In this document: positions 43,919 to 52,645 of the stretch, piece after piece | Layout of the letters: every line of letters starts with the position of its first letter | Position numbering within the stretch: position 1 is the stretch's first letter | Assembly (NCBI RefSeq): GCF_016593255.1 | Contig: NZ_AP023212.1 | Location: 1,830,501-1,894,500, forward strand | Direction: 5' to 3' | Length of the DNA stretch: 64,000 nt | DNA from: Hydrogenimonas urashimensis | Lineage (GTDB): Bacteria; Campylobacterota; Campylobacteria; Campylobacterales; Hydrogenimonadaceae | Made by a program: the position numbers and the translations under genes | Notes under the pieces: generated by a model | The model's input: only the letters and a program-made list of their open reading frames with translations | Told to the model about the DNA's origin: nothing | The model's database searches: none

Positions 43919-44914
43919 ATGGTAGATCAGCAGATAGGTTTTTCGCTCTGGCTCGATTTCATCGAACGGGATCACCTGCAAAAAGAGTTTGGACGCATGA
44001 TCGAGGAGGGCATCATCAACGGGGCGACGAGCAACCCTTCCATTTTCGCCGCTTCCATCGAAACGTCACCGGCCTATACCGCCCAGCTCGACACACTCCA
44101 GAACCATTCGGCCAAAGCGAAATACGAAGCGCTGGCGAAAGAGGACATCCGTACCGCAGCAAAAAAACTGAAGCCGCTCTACGATGCCGGGAACGACGGT
44201 TTCGTCAGTATCGAAGTCGATCCTTTTTTGTGTGACGATACCGAGGCCACGATCGAAGAGGGACGCAGACTCTACCGGGAAATCGGGATGGAAAACGTCA
44301 TGATCAAAGTGCCGGCGACAGAGGCCGGCTACGAGGCGATGAAGCAGCTGATGAGCGAAGGACAGCATGTCAACGCGACACTCATTTTCTCTCCGATGCA
44401 GGCGCTGAAGTGCCTTGAAGCGATGCAGGAGGGGCTGAAAATCTACCAGGCATCCGGGACGAAGAGTGTCCGTGGTGTTCTCAGCGTATTCGTCAGCCGC
44501 TTCGACCGGCTTCTGGATGCGAGTCTGCTCGAACGTGGCATCGAACCGGGACGGGTGGGCATCATGAACGCAGCGAAAATCTACAATCTTGTAGAATCGA
44601 AACAGAATCCTTCGATCCGCACCCTTTTTGCCAGTACAGGGGTGAAAGGAGATGCCTATTCTGCCGATTATTACATCAAAGAGTTGATGGCGCCCCACAG
44701 TGTCAACACGGCACCTCTTGCGACAATCGAAGCGTTTGTGGAAAATCCGGATCACCGCACGAAGCTTCCGATCGACGATGCCGCGATCGAAGCGTTTTTT
44801 GCAAGGGTCGAAAACAGCGGTATCGATATGAGCGAGGTCTACGATTCGCTTCTGCAGGAGGGTCTCAAGGCATTCAAGGAGGCTTTCGCCACACTCTTAG
44901 CCCATCTGGAGTAA
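43919..44914 (+). CDS. tal: Transaldolase
   Basis: 331 residues with the Schiff-base lysine in VMIKVPATEAG, the GATSNPSIF N-terminal motif and FVSRFDRLLD. It transfers a three-carbon unit in the non-oxidative pentose-phosphate pathway. AGAAGGAG lies nine bases before the ATG. The pilT-like gene starts four bases after its stop. Length and motifs fit the cyanobacterial/Campylobacterota type. Confidence 0.92.
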   Translation: MVDQQIGFSLWLDFIERDHLQKEFGRMIEEGIINGATSNPSIFAASIETSPAYTAQLDTLQNHSAKAKYEALAKEDIRTAAKKLKPLYDAGNDGFVSIEVDPFLCDDTEATIEEGRRLYREIGMENVMIKVPATEAGYEAMKQLMSEGQHVNATLIFSPMQALKCLEAMQEGLKIYQASGTKSVRGVLSVFVSRFDRLLDASLLERGIEPGRVGIMNAAKIYNLVESKQNPSIRTLFASTGVKGDAYSADYYIKELMAPHSVNTAPLATIEAFVENPDHRTKLPIDDAAIEAFFARVENSGIDMSEVYDSLLQEGLKAFKEAFATLLAHLE

Positions 44915-44918
44915 TCGA

Positions 44919-46112
44919 ATGAGTGAACTCGACTGCGAAGTGAATGTCAACGATCTGACATTCGAAGTAACCAAAAAGATCAGACAGTACATGAAGGGGC
45001 TGATCGAGCACGGGGGAAGCGACCTCCATATCAAAGCCAACGCACAGGTGCGTGCCCGGATCAACGGCGATATCGTCACCGTCACCAAAGAGAAGATAAG
45101 CCACGAAGACTCGATCGTGATGGCGAAGGAGATTCTCCGCAGCCGTTTCAGGGAGTTCGTTGAAAACAAAGAGATCGACTTTCTCTACATGTATGACGAG
45201 AATACCCATTTCAGGGGCAACATGTTCTTTCAGATGGACGGTGTTTCGGCGGTTTTCCGGGTCATTCCCGCCAAAATCGCGACGATCGACGAACTGGAAC
45301 TTCCCCCGGCGCTTCACAAACTGACCGATCTGGACAGAGGGCTGATACTGGTCACGGGAGTCACGGGATCGGGCAAATCGACGACCCTGGCGGCGCTGAT
45401 CGACGAGATCAACAAAAAAAAGAAAAAGCATATCATCACGATCGAAGACCCGATCGAGTTCGTGCATCAGGACCGCAAATGTCTGATCAATCAGCGAAGC
45501 ATCGGGCAGGACTCTCTTAGCTTTTCCAGAGCGCTTCGCGCCGCTTTGCGCGAAGACCCAGACATCATCCTCGTGGGTGAGATGCGCGACGTCGAAACGA
45601 TCGACACCGCACTTCATGCGGCCGAAACCGGGCACCTTGTCCTCTCGACACTCCACACACTCGACGCCAAGGAGACGATCAACCGGACCATCAGCGTTTT
45701 CCCTCCGGAAGATCAAAACCGTGTCCGTCACACACTCGCTTCGGTGCTGCAGGGCATTCTCTCCCAGCGGCTTGTCAAAACCGTCGACGGCAGCCGGACA
45801 GCGGCGGTCGAGATTCTCTTCAATACCTCCTATATCCAGAAGCTTATTCTGGAAAAGCGCGACATGGAGATCAAGGATGCGCTGGACGAGGGAACGCAGA
45901 TTCACGGTACACAGAGTTTCGACACGGCACTTCTGCAACTGTACAGAAGCGGGAAAATCTCGCTGGATGAAGCGCTGCGCAACGCCACGAGCCCCAACGA
46001 CCTGAAGTTGCGCATCGAAGGCATGGACAGCGAAGTGGATATGACCCAAGGCCGAAGCGGCGTCTACATTCCTGAGGACGATGCCGACATCTTCGGTTTA
46101 AAAGAAGATTAA
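44919..46112 (+). CDS. PilT/PilU-family type IV pilus ATPase
   Basis: 397 residues of the secretion/retraction ATPase family: N-terminal domain with GGSDLHIKANAQ, Walker A GVTGSGKST, Asp-box (TIEDPIEFVHQ), Walker B ILVGEMRD and His-box STLHTLDA, ending with the PilT/PilU tail. PilT-type motors depolymerise type IV pili for twitching and DNA uptake. A ComEC homologue is encoded at 149-1426, so a link to transformation is possible, but no other pilus genes are in the window. The gene is four bases downstream of tal. Confidence 0.88.
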   Translation: MSELDCEVNVNDLTFEVTKKIRQYMKGLIEHGGSDLHIKANAQVRARINGDIVTVTKEKISHEDSIVMAKEILRSRFREFVENKEIDFLYMYDENTHFRGNMFFQMDGVSAVFRVIPAKIATIDELELPPALHKLTDLDRGLILVTGVTGSGKSTTLAALIDEINKKKKKHIITIEDPIEFVHQDRKCLINQRSIGQDSLSFSRALRAALREDPDIILVGEMRDVETIDTALHAAETGHLVLSTLHTLDAKETINRTISVFPPEDQNRVRHTLASVLQGILSQRLVKTVDGSRTAAVEILFNTSYIQKLILEKRDMEIKDALDEGTQIHGTQSFDTALLQLYRSGKISLDEALRNATSPNDLKLRIEGMDSEVDMTQGRSGVYIPEDDADIFGLKED

Positions 46113-46124
46113 AGAGCCCTGAGA

Positions 46125-46130
46125 TATAAT
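46125..46130 (+). promoter_or_regulatory. Putative -10 element for rplY and the downstream block
   Basis: TATAAT about 49 bases upstream of the rplY ATG, just after the pilT-like gene. Confidence 0.55.
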
Positions 46131-46178
46131 TCGCCTCTTAAAGTGCCAGCGCACTAATTTTTCTGCAAGGACAACACA

Positions 46179-46715
46179 ATGTTGGAAGGAATCGTTAGAG
46201 AGAGTATCGGCAAGAGCGATGCAAAAAAACTGCGCCGAGATGGTTATCTAATCGCCAACATCTACGGAAAAGGGCTTGAGAACGTTCATGCCGCATTCAA
46301 GATGGGTGAATTTATCCGGACGGTACGCCACAAGGAGACACTTGCGTTCCCGGTCAAACTGGGTGACAAAGAGATGAATGTGGTAATCCAGGAGTATCAG
46401 CTCCACCCTGTTACGGACCAGATTCTTCACGTTGACCTGATGGTCGCGCAGCCGGGTGTCGTAACGCACTACATGGTGCCGGTCAAAACCGTCGGAACAC
46501 CCAAAGGATTGAAAAACAAGGGTGTTCTCGCCATCTCCAAGCGTCGTATCAAAGTAAAGGGAGCGATTGAAAACATTCCCGAAAGCTTCACGCTTGATGT
46601 ATCCGATCTTGATGTGGGAGATGCGATTCTGATTCGCGACATTCCCGAATCCGACCAATACAAAATCATGGTTGCCGGTCGCGTACCGGTCGTCGGGGTC
46701 ATCAAAGCGAAGTAA
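46179..46715 (+). CDS. rplY: 50S ribosomal protein L25/general stress protein Ctc
   Basis: 178 residues: an N-terminal L25 domain that binds 5S rRNA ([15 protein letters not shown]) and the C-terminal TL5/Ctc beta domain ([12 protein letters not shown]). It is the first gene of the collinear rplY-pth-permease-lysA block, with a clear -10 element upstream. Confidence 0.94.
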   Translation: MLEGIVRESIGKSDAKKLRRDGYLIANIYGKGLENVHAAFKMGEFIRTVRHKETLAFPVKLGDKEMNVVIQEYQLHPVTDQILHVDLMVAQPGVVTHYMVPVKTVGTPKGLKNKGVLAISKRRIKVKGAIENIPESFTLDVSDLDVGDAILIRDIPESDQYKIMVAGRVPVVGVIKAK

Positions 46716-46721
46716 CGCTTC

Positions 46722-47294
46722 ATGTGGCTGATCGTCGGCCTGGGCAATCCGGGAGCGAAGTACGAGCACACACGCCACAATATCGGGTTCCTGACACTCG
46801 ACCGGCTGGTCGGAATGACAGGAGCCCACCCTCTCTCCTCTTCATCTTTTCACGGCAAACTGTTCAAAAGCGGCCAAACGCTTTTTCTCAAACCCGAAAC
46901 TTTCATGAACCGCTCCGGTGTCGCGGTCCAGGCGGTCAAGCAGTTTTTCAAAATCGATCTGGAACAGATCGTCGTCATTCACGACGACCTCGACCTACCG
47001 TTCGGTGCCGTGCGTTTCAAGCAGGGCGGAGGAAACGGCGGCCACAACGGTCTCAAATCGATCGACGCCATGGTGGGACAGGATTATATCCGTGTCCGCA
47101 TGGGCATCGGTAAACCTGTGTACAAATCGCAGGTGATCGACTATGTACTGAGCGATTTTACCCCGGAGCAGATGCGGGTGCTTCCCCTCTGGATCGAGCA
47201 TGCGGCCAAAGCTACACTGGAGCTGACGCGACATCCGGTCGACAGGGTCGCATCCCTCTACAGTATACGAAAACCGGCATGGGAAACGCCATGA
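46722..47294 (+). CDS. pth: Peptidyl-tRNA hydrolase
   Basis: 190 residues with LIVGLGNPGAKYEHTRHNIGF at the N-terminus, which contains the catalytic histidine, PETFMNRSG, and HDDLDLPFG with GGGNGGHNGLKSI. It recycles peptidyl-tRNA released from ribosomes. Starts six bases after rplY; its stop overlaps the start of the permease gene. Confidence 0.95.
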   Translation: MWLIVGLGNPGAKYEHTRHNIGFLTLDRLVGMTGAHPLSSSSFHGKLFKSGQTLFLKPETFMNRSGVAVQAVKQFFKIDLEQIVVIHDDLDLPFGAVRFKQGGGNGGHNGLKSIDAMVGQDYIRVRMGIGKPVYKSQVIDYVLSDFTPEQMRVLPLWIEHAAKATLELTRHPVDRVASLYSIRKPAWETP

Positions 47295-48355
47295 GAATGT
47301 TCCGTTATGTGGCATGGATCTATCTGAAATATTTCTTCATCATCGCCTTTGCGCTCTCTTTTCTTTTTGCGGGCCTTGACTATCTTCAGCATCTCGGATC
47401 AAAACTCAACGGGTTCAACATCAAAGTTTTGTACCTTTTTTACAAAGGTTCCTACGCCCTCGATCTCCTTTTTCCCCTGGCACTCGTCTTTGCGATGATC
47501 GCTGCGAAGGTGGTGCTGATCCGCTCCAACGCCCTGCTCAGTTTCTATGCCCTCGGCTATTCGAAAAAGCAGGTGCTCACCCCCTTTATCGCGGTTTCGT
47601 TTTTTCTGACACTTTTGTATGTGGGTATGCATTTTTCTTCTTTTGTCGATGCAGATCTTTCGGCCCGCGCACTTTTGCACGGCAAAAGAGTCGAGAACAT
47701 CAAGCGCAATCTCTTTTTGAAATACAACGAGAGTTTCATCTATATCGGCCAGCTTGTGCCCGCGAAGAAGGAGGCACAGGATATCCGCATCTACAGGATG
47801 ACGGAAAAAGAGCTGGTCCAGATGATCTACGGCCAGAAGGCGATTTTCAAAGGGGACCGGTGGATCGTCAAAGATGCGAAGATCGTTTTCAAACCGACAC
47901 CTAAGAAGCTGGGAGGCAAAGGGTTCAGTGTCGAACACAAAGAGAGCTACGAGACGCTGTTTGGATTCAAACCGAAAATTCTGACATCGGTTTTTCAGGG
48001 CAAAAAATACTACACGATACAGGATGCCTACGAAGCGTTCAGACTCCTTGCATCCCAGGGTCTTGATACCCAAAGAGTCAGAACACTTTTTTATCACATG
48101 GCAGTCACACCCTTCTTCGCTCTTTTCCTGGTCATCATCTTTTTTCTCTCCATACCCCCCTACGCGAGGAGTGTAAACCTGCTGCTCACCTCTTTCGTTT
48201 TGACGGGAACGACCCTCTTTGTCTGGGGGATTCTCTATCTGCTCTACCGTATCAGCCAAACAGGTGTCATTCTTCCGGAGATGGGGATGGTGCTGATCGT
48301 TTTCCTGCTTGGCATCGGCGCCCTTTATTCCTATCTGGTTCGCACAAACCGCTAA
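47291..48355 (+). CDS. LptF/LptG-family LPS export permease
   Basis: 354 residues: N-terminal transmembrane helices (YLKYFFIIAFALSFLFAGLDYL, ALVFAMIAAKVVLIRSNALL), a large periplasmic beta domain (about 120-250) and C-terminal membrane helices. This is the YjgP/YjgQ fold of the LptB2FG transporter that extracts lipopolysaccharide from the inner membrane. The ATG at 47291 overlaps the pth stop (ATGA). Whether it is LptF or LptG is not decidable from this sequence alone. Confidence 0.87.
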   Translation: MRMFRYVAWIYLKYFFIIAFALSFLFAGLDYLQHLGSKLNGFNIKVLYLFYKGSYALDLLFPLALVFAMIAAKVVLIRSNALLSFYALGYSKKQVLTPFIAVSFFLTLLYVGMHFSSFVDADLSARALLHGKRVENIKRNLFLKYNESFIYIGQLVPAKKEAQDIRIYRMTEKELVQMIYGQKAIFKGDRWIVKDAKIVFKPTPKKLGGKGFSVEHKESYETLFGFKPKILTSVFQGKKYYTIQDAYEAFRLLASQGLDTQRVRTLFYHMAVTPFFALFLVIIFFLSIPPYARSVNLLLTSFVLTGTTLFVWGILYLLYRISQTGVILPEMGMVLIVFLLGIGALYSYLVRTNR

Positions 48356-48443
48356 CCCTCTTCTTTCCGGAGGATTTCGCACCGAATTCCGATATTTTTC
48401 GATTTTTGTTTACCGCGTTGCCCCCTCTTCAACCTTTTTTTGA

Positions 48444-48449
48444 TAAAAT
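48444..48449 (+). promoter_or_regulatory. Putative -10 element for lysA
   Basis: TAAAAT after a T-rich stretch in the gap behind the permease gene; the predicted start lies about 25 bases before the TTG start codon used here. Confidence 0.45.
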
Positions 48450-48477
48450 AGAAAAAATTTCATCAAAAGGTCTTTTT

Positions 48478-49680
48478 TTGATCGATTTCAGAGCTTTGGC
48501 ACAGAAGTACGACACTCCTCTTTACATTTACGATTTCAACCATATCTCCGGACAGTACGAAAAGCTGAAAAAGGCTTTTTCCGGCCGCAAATCGATGATC
48601 AGTTACGCAGTTAAAGCCAACTCCAATCTCTCTGTCATCTCCCATCTGGCCAAGCTGGGTGCCGGTGCCGACTGTGTCTCCATCGGGGAGGTGAAACGGG
48701 CGCTCAGTGCCGGCGTTCCGAAATACAAGATCATCTTCAGCGGCGTCGGCAAGCGTGACGACGAGATCGAAGAGGCGCTGAGGGAGGATATTCTGCTGCT
48801 GAATCTCGAAAGCGAAGCGGAGATGGAACGGGTGGAGTGCATTGCCGAAAAGATGGGTGTCAAGGCCCGTATAAGTGTCCGTGTCAACCCGAATATCGAT
48901 CCGAAGACCCACCCCTACATTTCGACGGGCCTGCACGAGAACAAATTCGGTGTCGATATCGAGACGGCGAAACGGATCTATATCCACGCCAACAACTCCG
49001 ACCATCTCGATCCCGTGGGTATCCATTTCCATATCGGGTCGCAGTTGACTAAACTCGAACCGATCAAGGAGGCCTCCGCGATCGTCGCCGATCTCGTGCG
49101 AAGCCTTCTGGCGATCAAGATCGAACTGAAATTTTTCGACGTCGGCGGAGGGTTGGGCATCGTGTACGACGACGAGACGACAATCGAGCCTTACGATTAC
49201 GCCCAGGCGATTCTTGGTACCCTGCACGGCCTCGATATAACGGTGGTCTGCGAACCGGGCCGGTTTATCGTCGGCAATGCCGGTTTTTTCCTGACGCGGG
49301 TTCTTTACGAGAAGATGAACGATGGAAAGCGTTTCATCATCGTCGACGGCGCCATGAACGATCTGCTTCGTCCCAGTCTCTACAATGCCTATCACAGAGT
49401 GGAAGTGGTGGGGAAAGAGGGGAACGAAACGGAAGCGGACGTCGTGGGCCCGGTCTGTGAAAGCGGCGACTTTTTTGCGAAAAACCGGCCGCTGCCTCCC
49501 ACCGATCATGACGACCTAATCGTCGTTCACAGCGCCGGTGCCTACGGGTTCGTCATGGCGAGCAACTACAATACGAGGCCCCGTCCTGCTGAAGTCGCGA
49601 TCGTGGACGGCAAGGCGCGCTGTATCCGGCAGCGGGAAACCTTCGAAGATCTGGTGCGACTGGAGACGATGTGTCTGTGA
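48478..49680 (+). CDS. lysA: Diaminopimelate decarboxylase
   Basis: 400 residues of the fold-type III PLP family. The PLP lysine is in MISYAVKANSN near the N-terminus and the substrate motif is CESGDFFA; HIGSQ and EPGRF are also conserved. It makes lysine from meso-DAP. The chosen start is TTG 48478, preceded by AAAGG, giving MIDFRALAQKYDTPLYIYDF, which fits the family. A TTG at 48406 would add 24 unconserved residues upstream of the -10 element. Confidence 0.92.
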   Translation: MIDFRALAQKYDTPLYIYDFNHISGQYEKLKKAFSGRKSMISYAVKANSNLSVISHLAKLGAGADCVSIGEVKRALSAGVPKYKIIFSGVGKRDDEIEEALREDILLLNLESEAEMERVECIAEKMGVKARISVRVNPNIDPKTHPYISTGLHENKFGVDIETAKRIYIHANNSDHLDPVGIHFHIGSQLTKLEPIKEASAIVADLVRSLLAIKIELKFFDVGGGLGIVYDDETTIEPYDYAQAILGTLHGLDITVVCEPGRFIVGNAGFFLTRVLYEKMNDGKRFIIVDGAMNDLLRPSLYNAYHRVEVVGKEGNETEADVVGPVCESGDFFAKNRPLPPTDHDDLIVVHSAGAYGFVMASNYNTRPRPAEVAIVDGKARCIRQRETFEDLVRLETMCL

Positions 49681-50468
49681 AAGGGTATATGATCGATGTG
49701 CAGGGTACGCTTATCGACGACCGGGAAAAAAAGCCGATCGAAGGTGCCGTGGACGTGATTCGCAGGCTGCAGGAAGAGAACGTACCCTACGTACTTGTTA
49801 CGAACAACACGAAACAGGAGAGCGAACGGTTTCAAAACTACCTTCGGGAACAGGGTTTTCTCTTTTCGGAGGGCCAATACCTTGATCCGCTCATGGTTCT
49901 TGACAAGGTGGTTCCTCCCACAGCCGTGGCGGCATACGGTTCTTCACGGTTCCTGGAGGTTCTGCAAAAACGGGGCTACGCACTGGACTACGAAAGTCCC
50001 GAAGCCGTGCTCGTCGCGATCAAAGAGGATTTTACGAACGAAGAGTATGCACAGATGATCGAACTGGTACTGGAGGGAGCCAGGCTGGTGGGTATGCACG
50101 AAACTTCGATCTACGCCAAACACGGGCATCGCTATCCCGGGGTCGGTGCGATTTTGAAAATGGTTTCGTTCGCCACCGGAAAAGGGTACGAAGTGGTCGG
50201 AAAGCCGAGCCGGGCTTTCTATACCGAGGCTCTGAAACGGCTCCAGGCGCAGGATGCATCCGTCACTTTCTCGCAGACGGTGATGATCAGCGATGATCTT
50301 GTCGGAGATCTGATGGAGGCGAAAACGATGGGGATGAAAACGGTACTTGTTCTCAGCGGAAAGATCGCTTCGGTACGCGAGGTCGAAGCGATCCTCGAAA
50401 AGGGAGCGGACAGCGTGGCCGAGACGGTTTCCACATGGTTCGCGAACGAGAAGAAGGGGGCGGCATGA
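49671..50468 (+). CDS. HAD-superfamily (subclass IIA-like) hydrolase with altered motif I
   Basis: 265 residues related to NagD/PGP-type HAD phosphatases: motif II VTNNT, the cap domain, a motif III lysine in GKPSRAF and motif IV ISDDLVGD. Motif I reads D9-V-Q-G-T, where the second aspartate (general acid/base) is Gln, a change expected to weaken or redirect phosphatase activity. Start is GTG 49671 (GGAG five bases before), overlapping lysA by 10 bases; GTG 49677 also possible. It lies between lysA and pheA, an order I recall from Campylobacter. Confidence 0.85.
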   Translation: MSVKGYMIDVQGTLIDDREKKPIEGAVDVIRRLQEENVPYVLVTNNTKQESERFQNYLREQGFLFSEGQYLDPLMVLDKVVPPTAVAAYGSSRFLEVLQKRGYALDYESPEAVLVAIKEDFTNEEYAQMIELVLEGARLVGMHETSIYAKHGHRYPGVGAILKMVSFATGKGYEVVGKPSRAFYTEALKRLQAQDASVTFSQTVMISDDLVGDLMEAKTMGMKTVLVLSGKIASVREVEAILEKGADSVAETVSTWFANEKKGAA

Positions 50469-51526
50469 GACTCGAAGAGTTGCGCAAGGAAATCGATGCG
50501 ATCGACGACAGACTGCTGGAACTGCTGAACGAACGGATTCGTGTCGTCCAGAAGGTCGGAGAGCTCAAACACAAAACGGGCGGGGCGATCTATCGTCCCG
50601 AGCGTGAAAAGGCGATCATCGAACGCCTGTTGCGGAAAAACGGGGGGCCTCTGACCGAAGCGGCGATCGAAGCGATTTTCCTCGAAATTTTTGCAGTCGC
50701 CAGGAATTTCGAACAGCCCCAGCGTGTCGCCTATCTGGGACCCGAAGGAAGCTTCACCCATCAGGCGGCCGAAAACCGTTTCGGTGCCATGAGCGAATAT
50801 ATCCCGCTCCACTCAATTCCGGCGGTGTTCAAGGCGGTCCATGCCGATCGGGCCCGTTTTGCCGTGGTTCCGATCGAAAACAACACCAACGGTTTTGTCG
50901 GAGAGACACTCGACGAGCTGGCGAAGACCGATCTGAAAATCGTCGCGGAGCTCTATATGCCGATCCACCACTCCTTTGTAACGAAAGCCGAGCATCTGCA
51001 ACGCATCAAGCGGATCTATTCCAAGGATATCGCTTTCAACCAGTGCCGCAACTTTCTGCTCGAACACGAGCTTGATACCATCGAATACATTCCCGTCGAA
51101 TCGACGGCCAAGGCGGCCCGTCTTGCGGCGGAAGATCATGAGAGTGCGGCGATCTGCTCCCATATCGCCGCAAAGCTCTATCAGGTTCCTGTCATGTTCG
51201 AAAATATCGAAGACAACCATAGGAACCAGACCCGTTTCATCATTTTGAGCGATTTCGAGAATGCACCCAGCGGTGCCGACAAGACATCGATTCTGGCGAA
51301 ACTCTCGGACCGTCCCGGCAGCCTTTACGAGTTTTTGCGGAGTTTCCACGAGGCCCATGTCAACCTCAAAAAGATCGAGAGCCGCCCCGCCGCGGAAAAT
51401 ACGGGATTTGACTATTGGTTCTATATCGATTTCGAAGGCCATCGGGAGGAGCCGCATATCCAGAAGCTTTTTGAAAAACATCGGGACGAAATCAAATATC
51501 TGGGCAGTTATGTCCAAAACGGGTAG
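50465..51526 (+). CDS. pheA: Bifunctional chorismate mutase/prephenate dehydratase
   Basis: 353 residues with three parts: an AroQ-type chorismate mutase (about 1-85, LRKEIDAIDDRLLELLNERI), a prephenate dehydratase (about 90-265, YLGPEGSFTHQAA, VPIENNTNG) and a C-terminal ACT regulatory domain (KTSILAKLSDRPGSLYEFL, with ESRP) expected to bind phenylalanine for feedback. ATG 50465 overlaps the stop of the HAD gene (ATGA). Confidence 0.95.
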   Translation: MRLEELRKEIDAIDDRLLELLNERIRVVQKVGELKHKTGGAIYRPEREKAIIERLLRKNGGPLTEAAIEAIFLEIFAVARNFEQPQRVAYLGPEGSFTHQAAENRFGAMSEYIPLHSIPAVFKAVHADRARFAVVPIENNTNGFVGETLDELAKTDLKIVAELYMPIHHSFVTKAEHLQRIKRIYSKDIAFNQCRNFLLEHELDTIEYIPVESTAKAARLAAEDHESAAICSHIAAKLYQVPVMFENIEDNHRNQTRFIILSDFENAPSGADKTSILAKLSDRPGSLYEFLRSFHEAHVNLKKIESRPAAENTGFDYWFYIDFEGHREEPHIQKLFEKHRDEIKYLGSYVQNG

Positions 51527-51535
51527 GAAGCGCGT

Positions 51536-52645
51536 ATGAAATTCAATCCTGTCATCGAACATCTGAAAACCTACGAGCCGGGCAAGCCGATCGAACTGGT
51601 AGTCAGGGAGTTCGGCATCGGTTCTGACGAGATCGTCAAGCTCGCTTCCAACGAAAATCCCCACGGCTGCAGTGAAAAGGCTACCGAAGCGGTCAGAAAG
51701 AACGCTCACCTGATGTATCGCTATCCCGATGATACGATGACGGCACTCAAATCGAAACTGAGCGCCCGTTTCAGTGTCGATGAAAAAGAGTTGATCATCG
51801 GTGCAGGCAGCGATCAGATCATCGAATTCGCTTGCCATGCCAAACTTTACGGCGGCGCGAAGATACTCCAAAGCGAAATCACATTCGCGATGTACCAGAT
51901 CTATGCGGCACAGTGCGGGGCTACCGTCGTCAAATCTCCCGGCATCGCCCACGATCTTGATGCGATGTACGAGCTCTACAGGAAAGAGGAGCCCGAGATT
52001 GTCTTTCTCTGCGCGCCCAACAACCCCACCGGCGACTGTCTTGACAGGGTCGATATCGAGAATTTCATCGAGCGGATCGATCCCGATACCCTTGTGGTGG
52101 TGGATGGTGCCTATCAGGAGTATGCCGCTTTCAAGGATCCGAACAAGGCCTTAGACCCCGCTGTACTGATCGAAAAGTTTCCCAACGTGCTCTACCTCGG
52201 GACCTTCTCGAAAGCTTACGGACTGGGAGGAATGCGCATCGGCTACGGCATCGCCCGCCGCGACATTATCGCCTCGCTCTACAAACTGCGTCCCCCCTTC
52301 AATGTCACGACACTCTCCCTGATTGCGGCGGAGAGAGCGCTGGAGGATCAGGAGTTTGTAAAAAACTCCCTAAAAGACTGCTTTTTGCAGATGGAAAGCT
52401 ATCTGGCTTTCGCTGAAAAACATGGCATCGAGGTGATAGAGAGCTATACCAATTTCATCACTTTCCTGCTGGATGGCGTCACCGATTCGACGGCACTCGC
52501 CGACGCACTGCTGCGGCGGGGGGTCATCGTACGTGATCTTCGTGGCTACGGGCTCAATGCCATTCGCATCACGATCGGCAAAGCCGAGGAGAACCGACGC
52601 TTTTTCGATGTGGCGGAACAGATTCTCGATAGTGGGGCAAAATGA
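51536..52645 (+). CDS. hisC: Histidinol-phosphate aminotransferase
   Basis: 369-residue fold-type I aminotransferase. The KLASNENPHG substrate loop is at the N-terminus, the PLP lysine in GTFSKAYGLGGMRIGY, and the CAPNNPTGD motif binds cofactor. It could also serve as a tyrosine/phenylalanine aminotransferase, fitting its place directly after pheA. The stop overlaps the fliF start (ATGA). Confidence 0.93.
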   Translation: MKFNPVIEHLKTYEPGKPIELVVREFGIGSDEIVKLASNENPHGCSEKATEAVRKNAHLMYRYPDDTMTALKSKLSARFSVDEKELIIGAGSDQIIEFACHAKLYGGAKILQSEITFAMYQIYAAQCGATVVKSPGIAHDLDAMYELYRKEEPEIVFLCAPNNPTGDCLDRVDIENFIERIDPDTLVVVDGAYQEYAAFKDPNKALDPAVLIEKFPNVLYLGTFSKAYGLGGMRIGYGIARRDIIASLYKLRPPFNVTTLSLIAAERALEDQEFVKNSLKDCFLQMESYLAFAEKHGIEVIESYTNFITFLLDGVTDSTALADALLRRGVIVRDLRGYGLNAIRITIGKAEENRRFFDVAEQILDSGAK

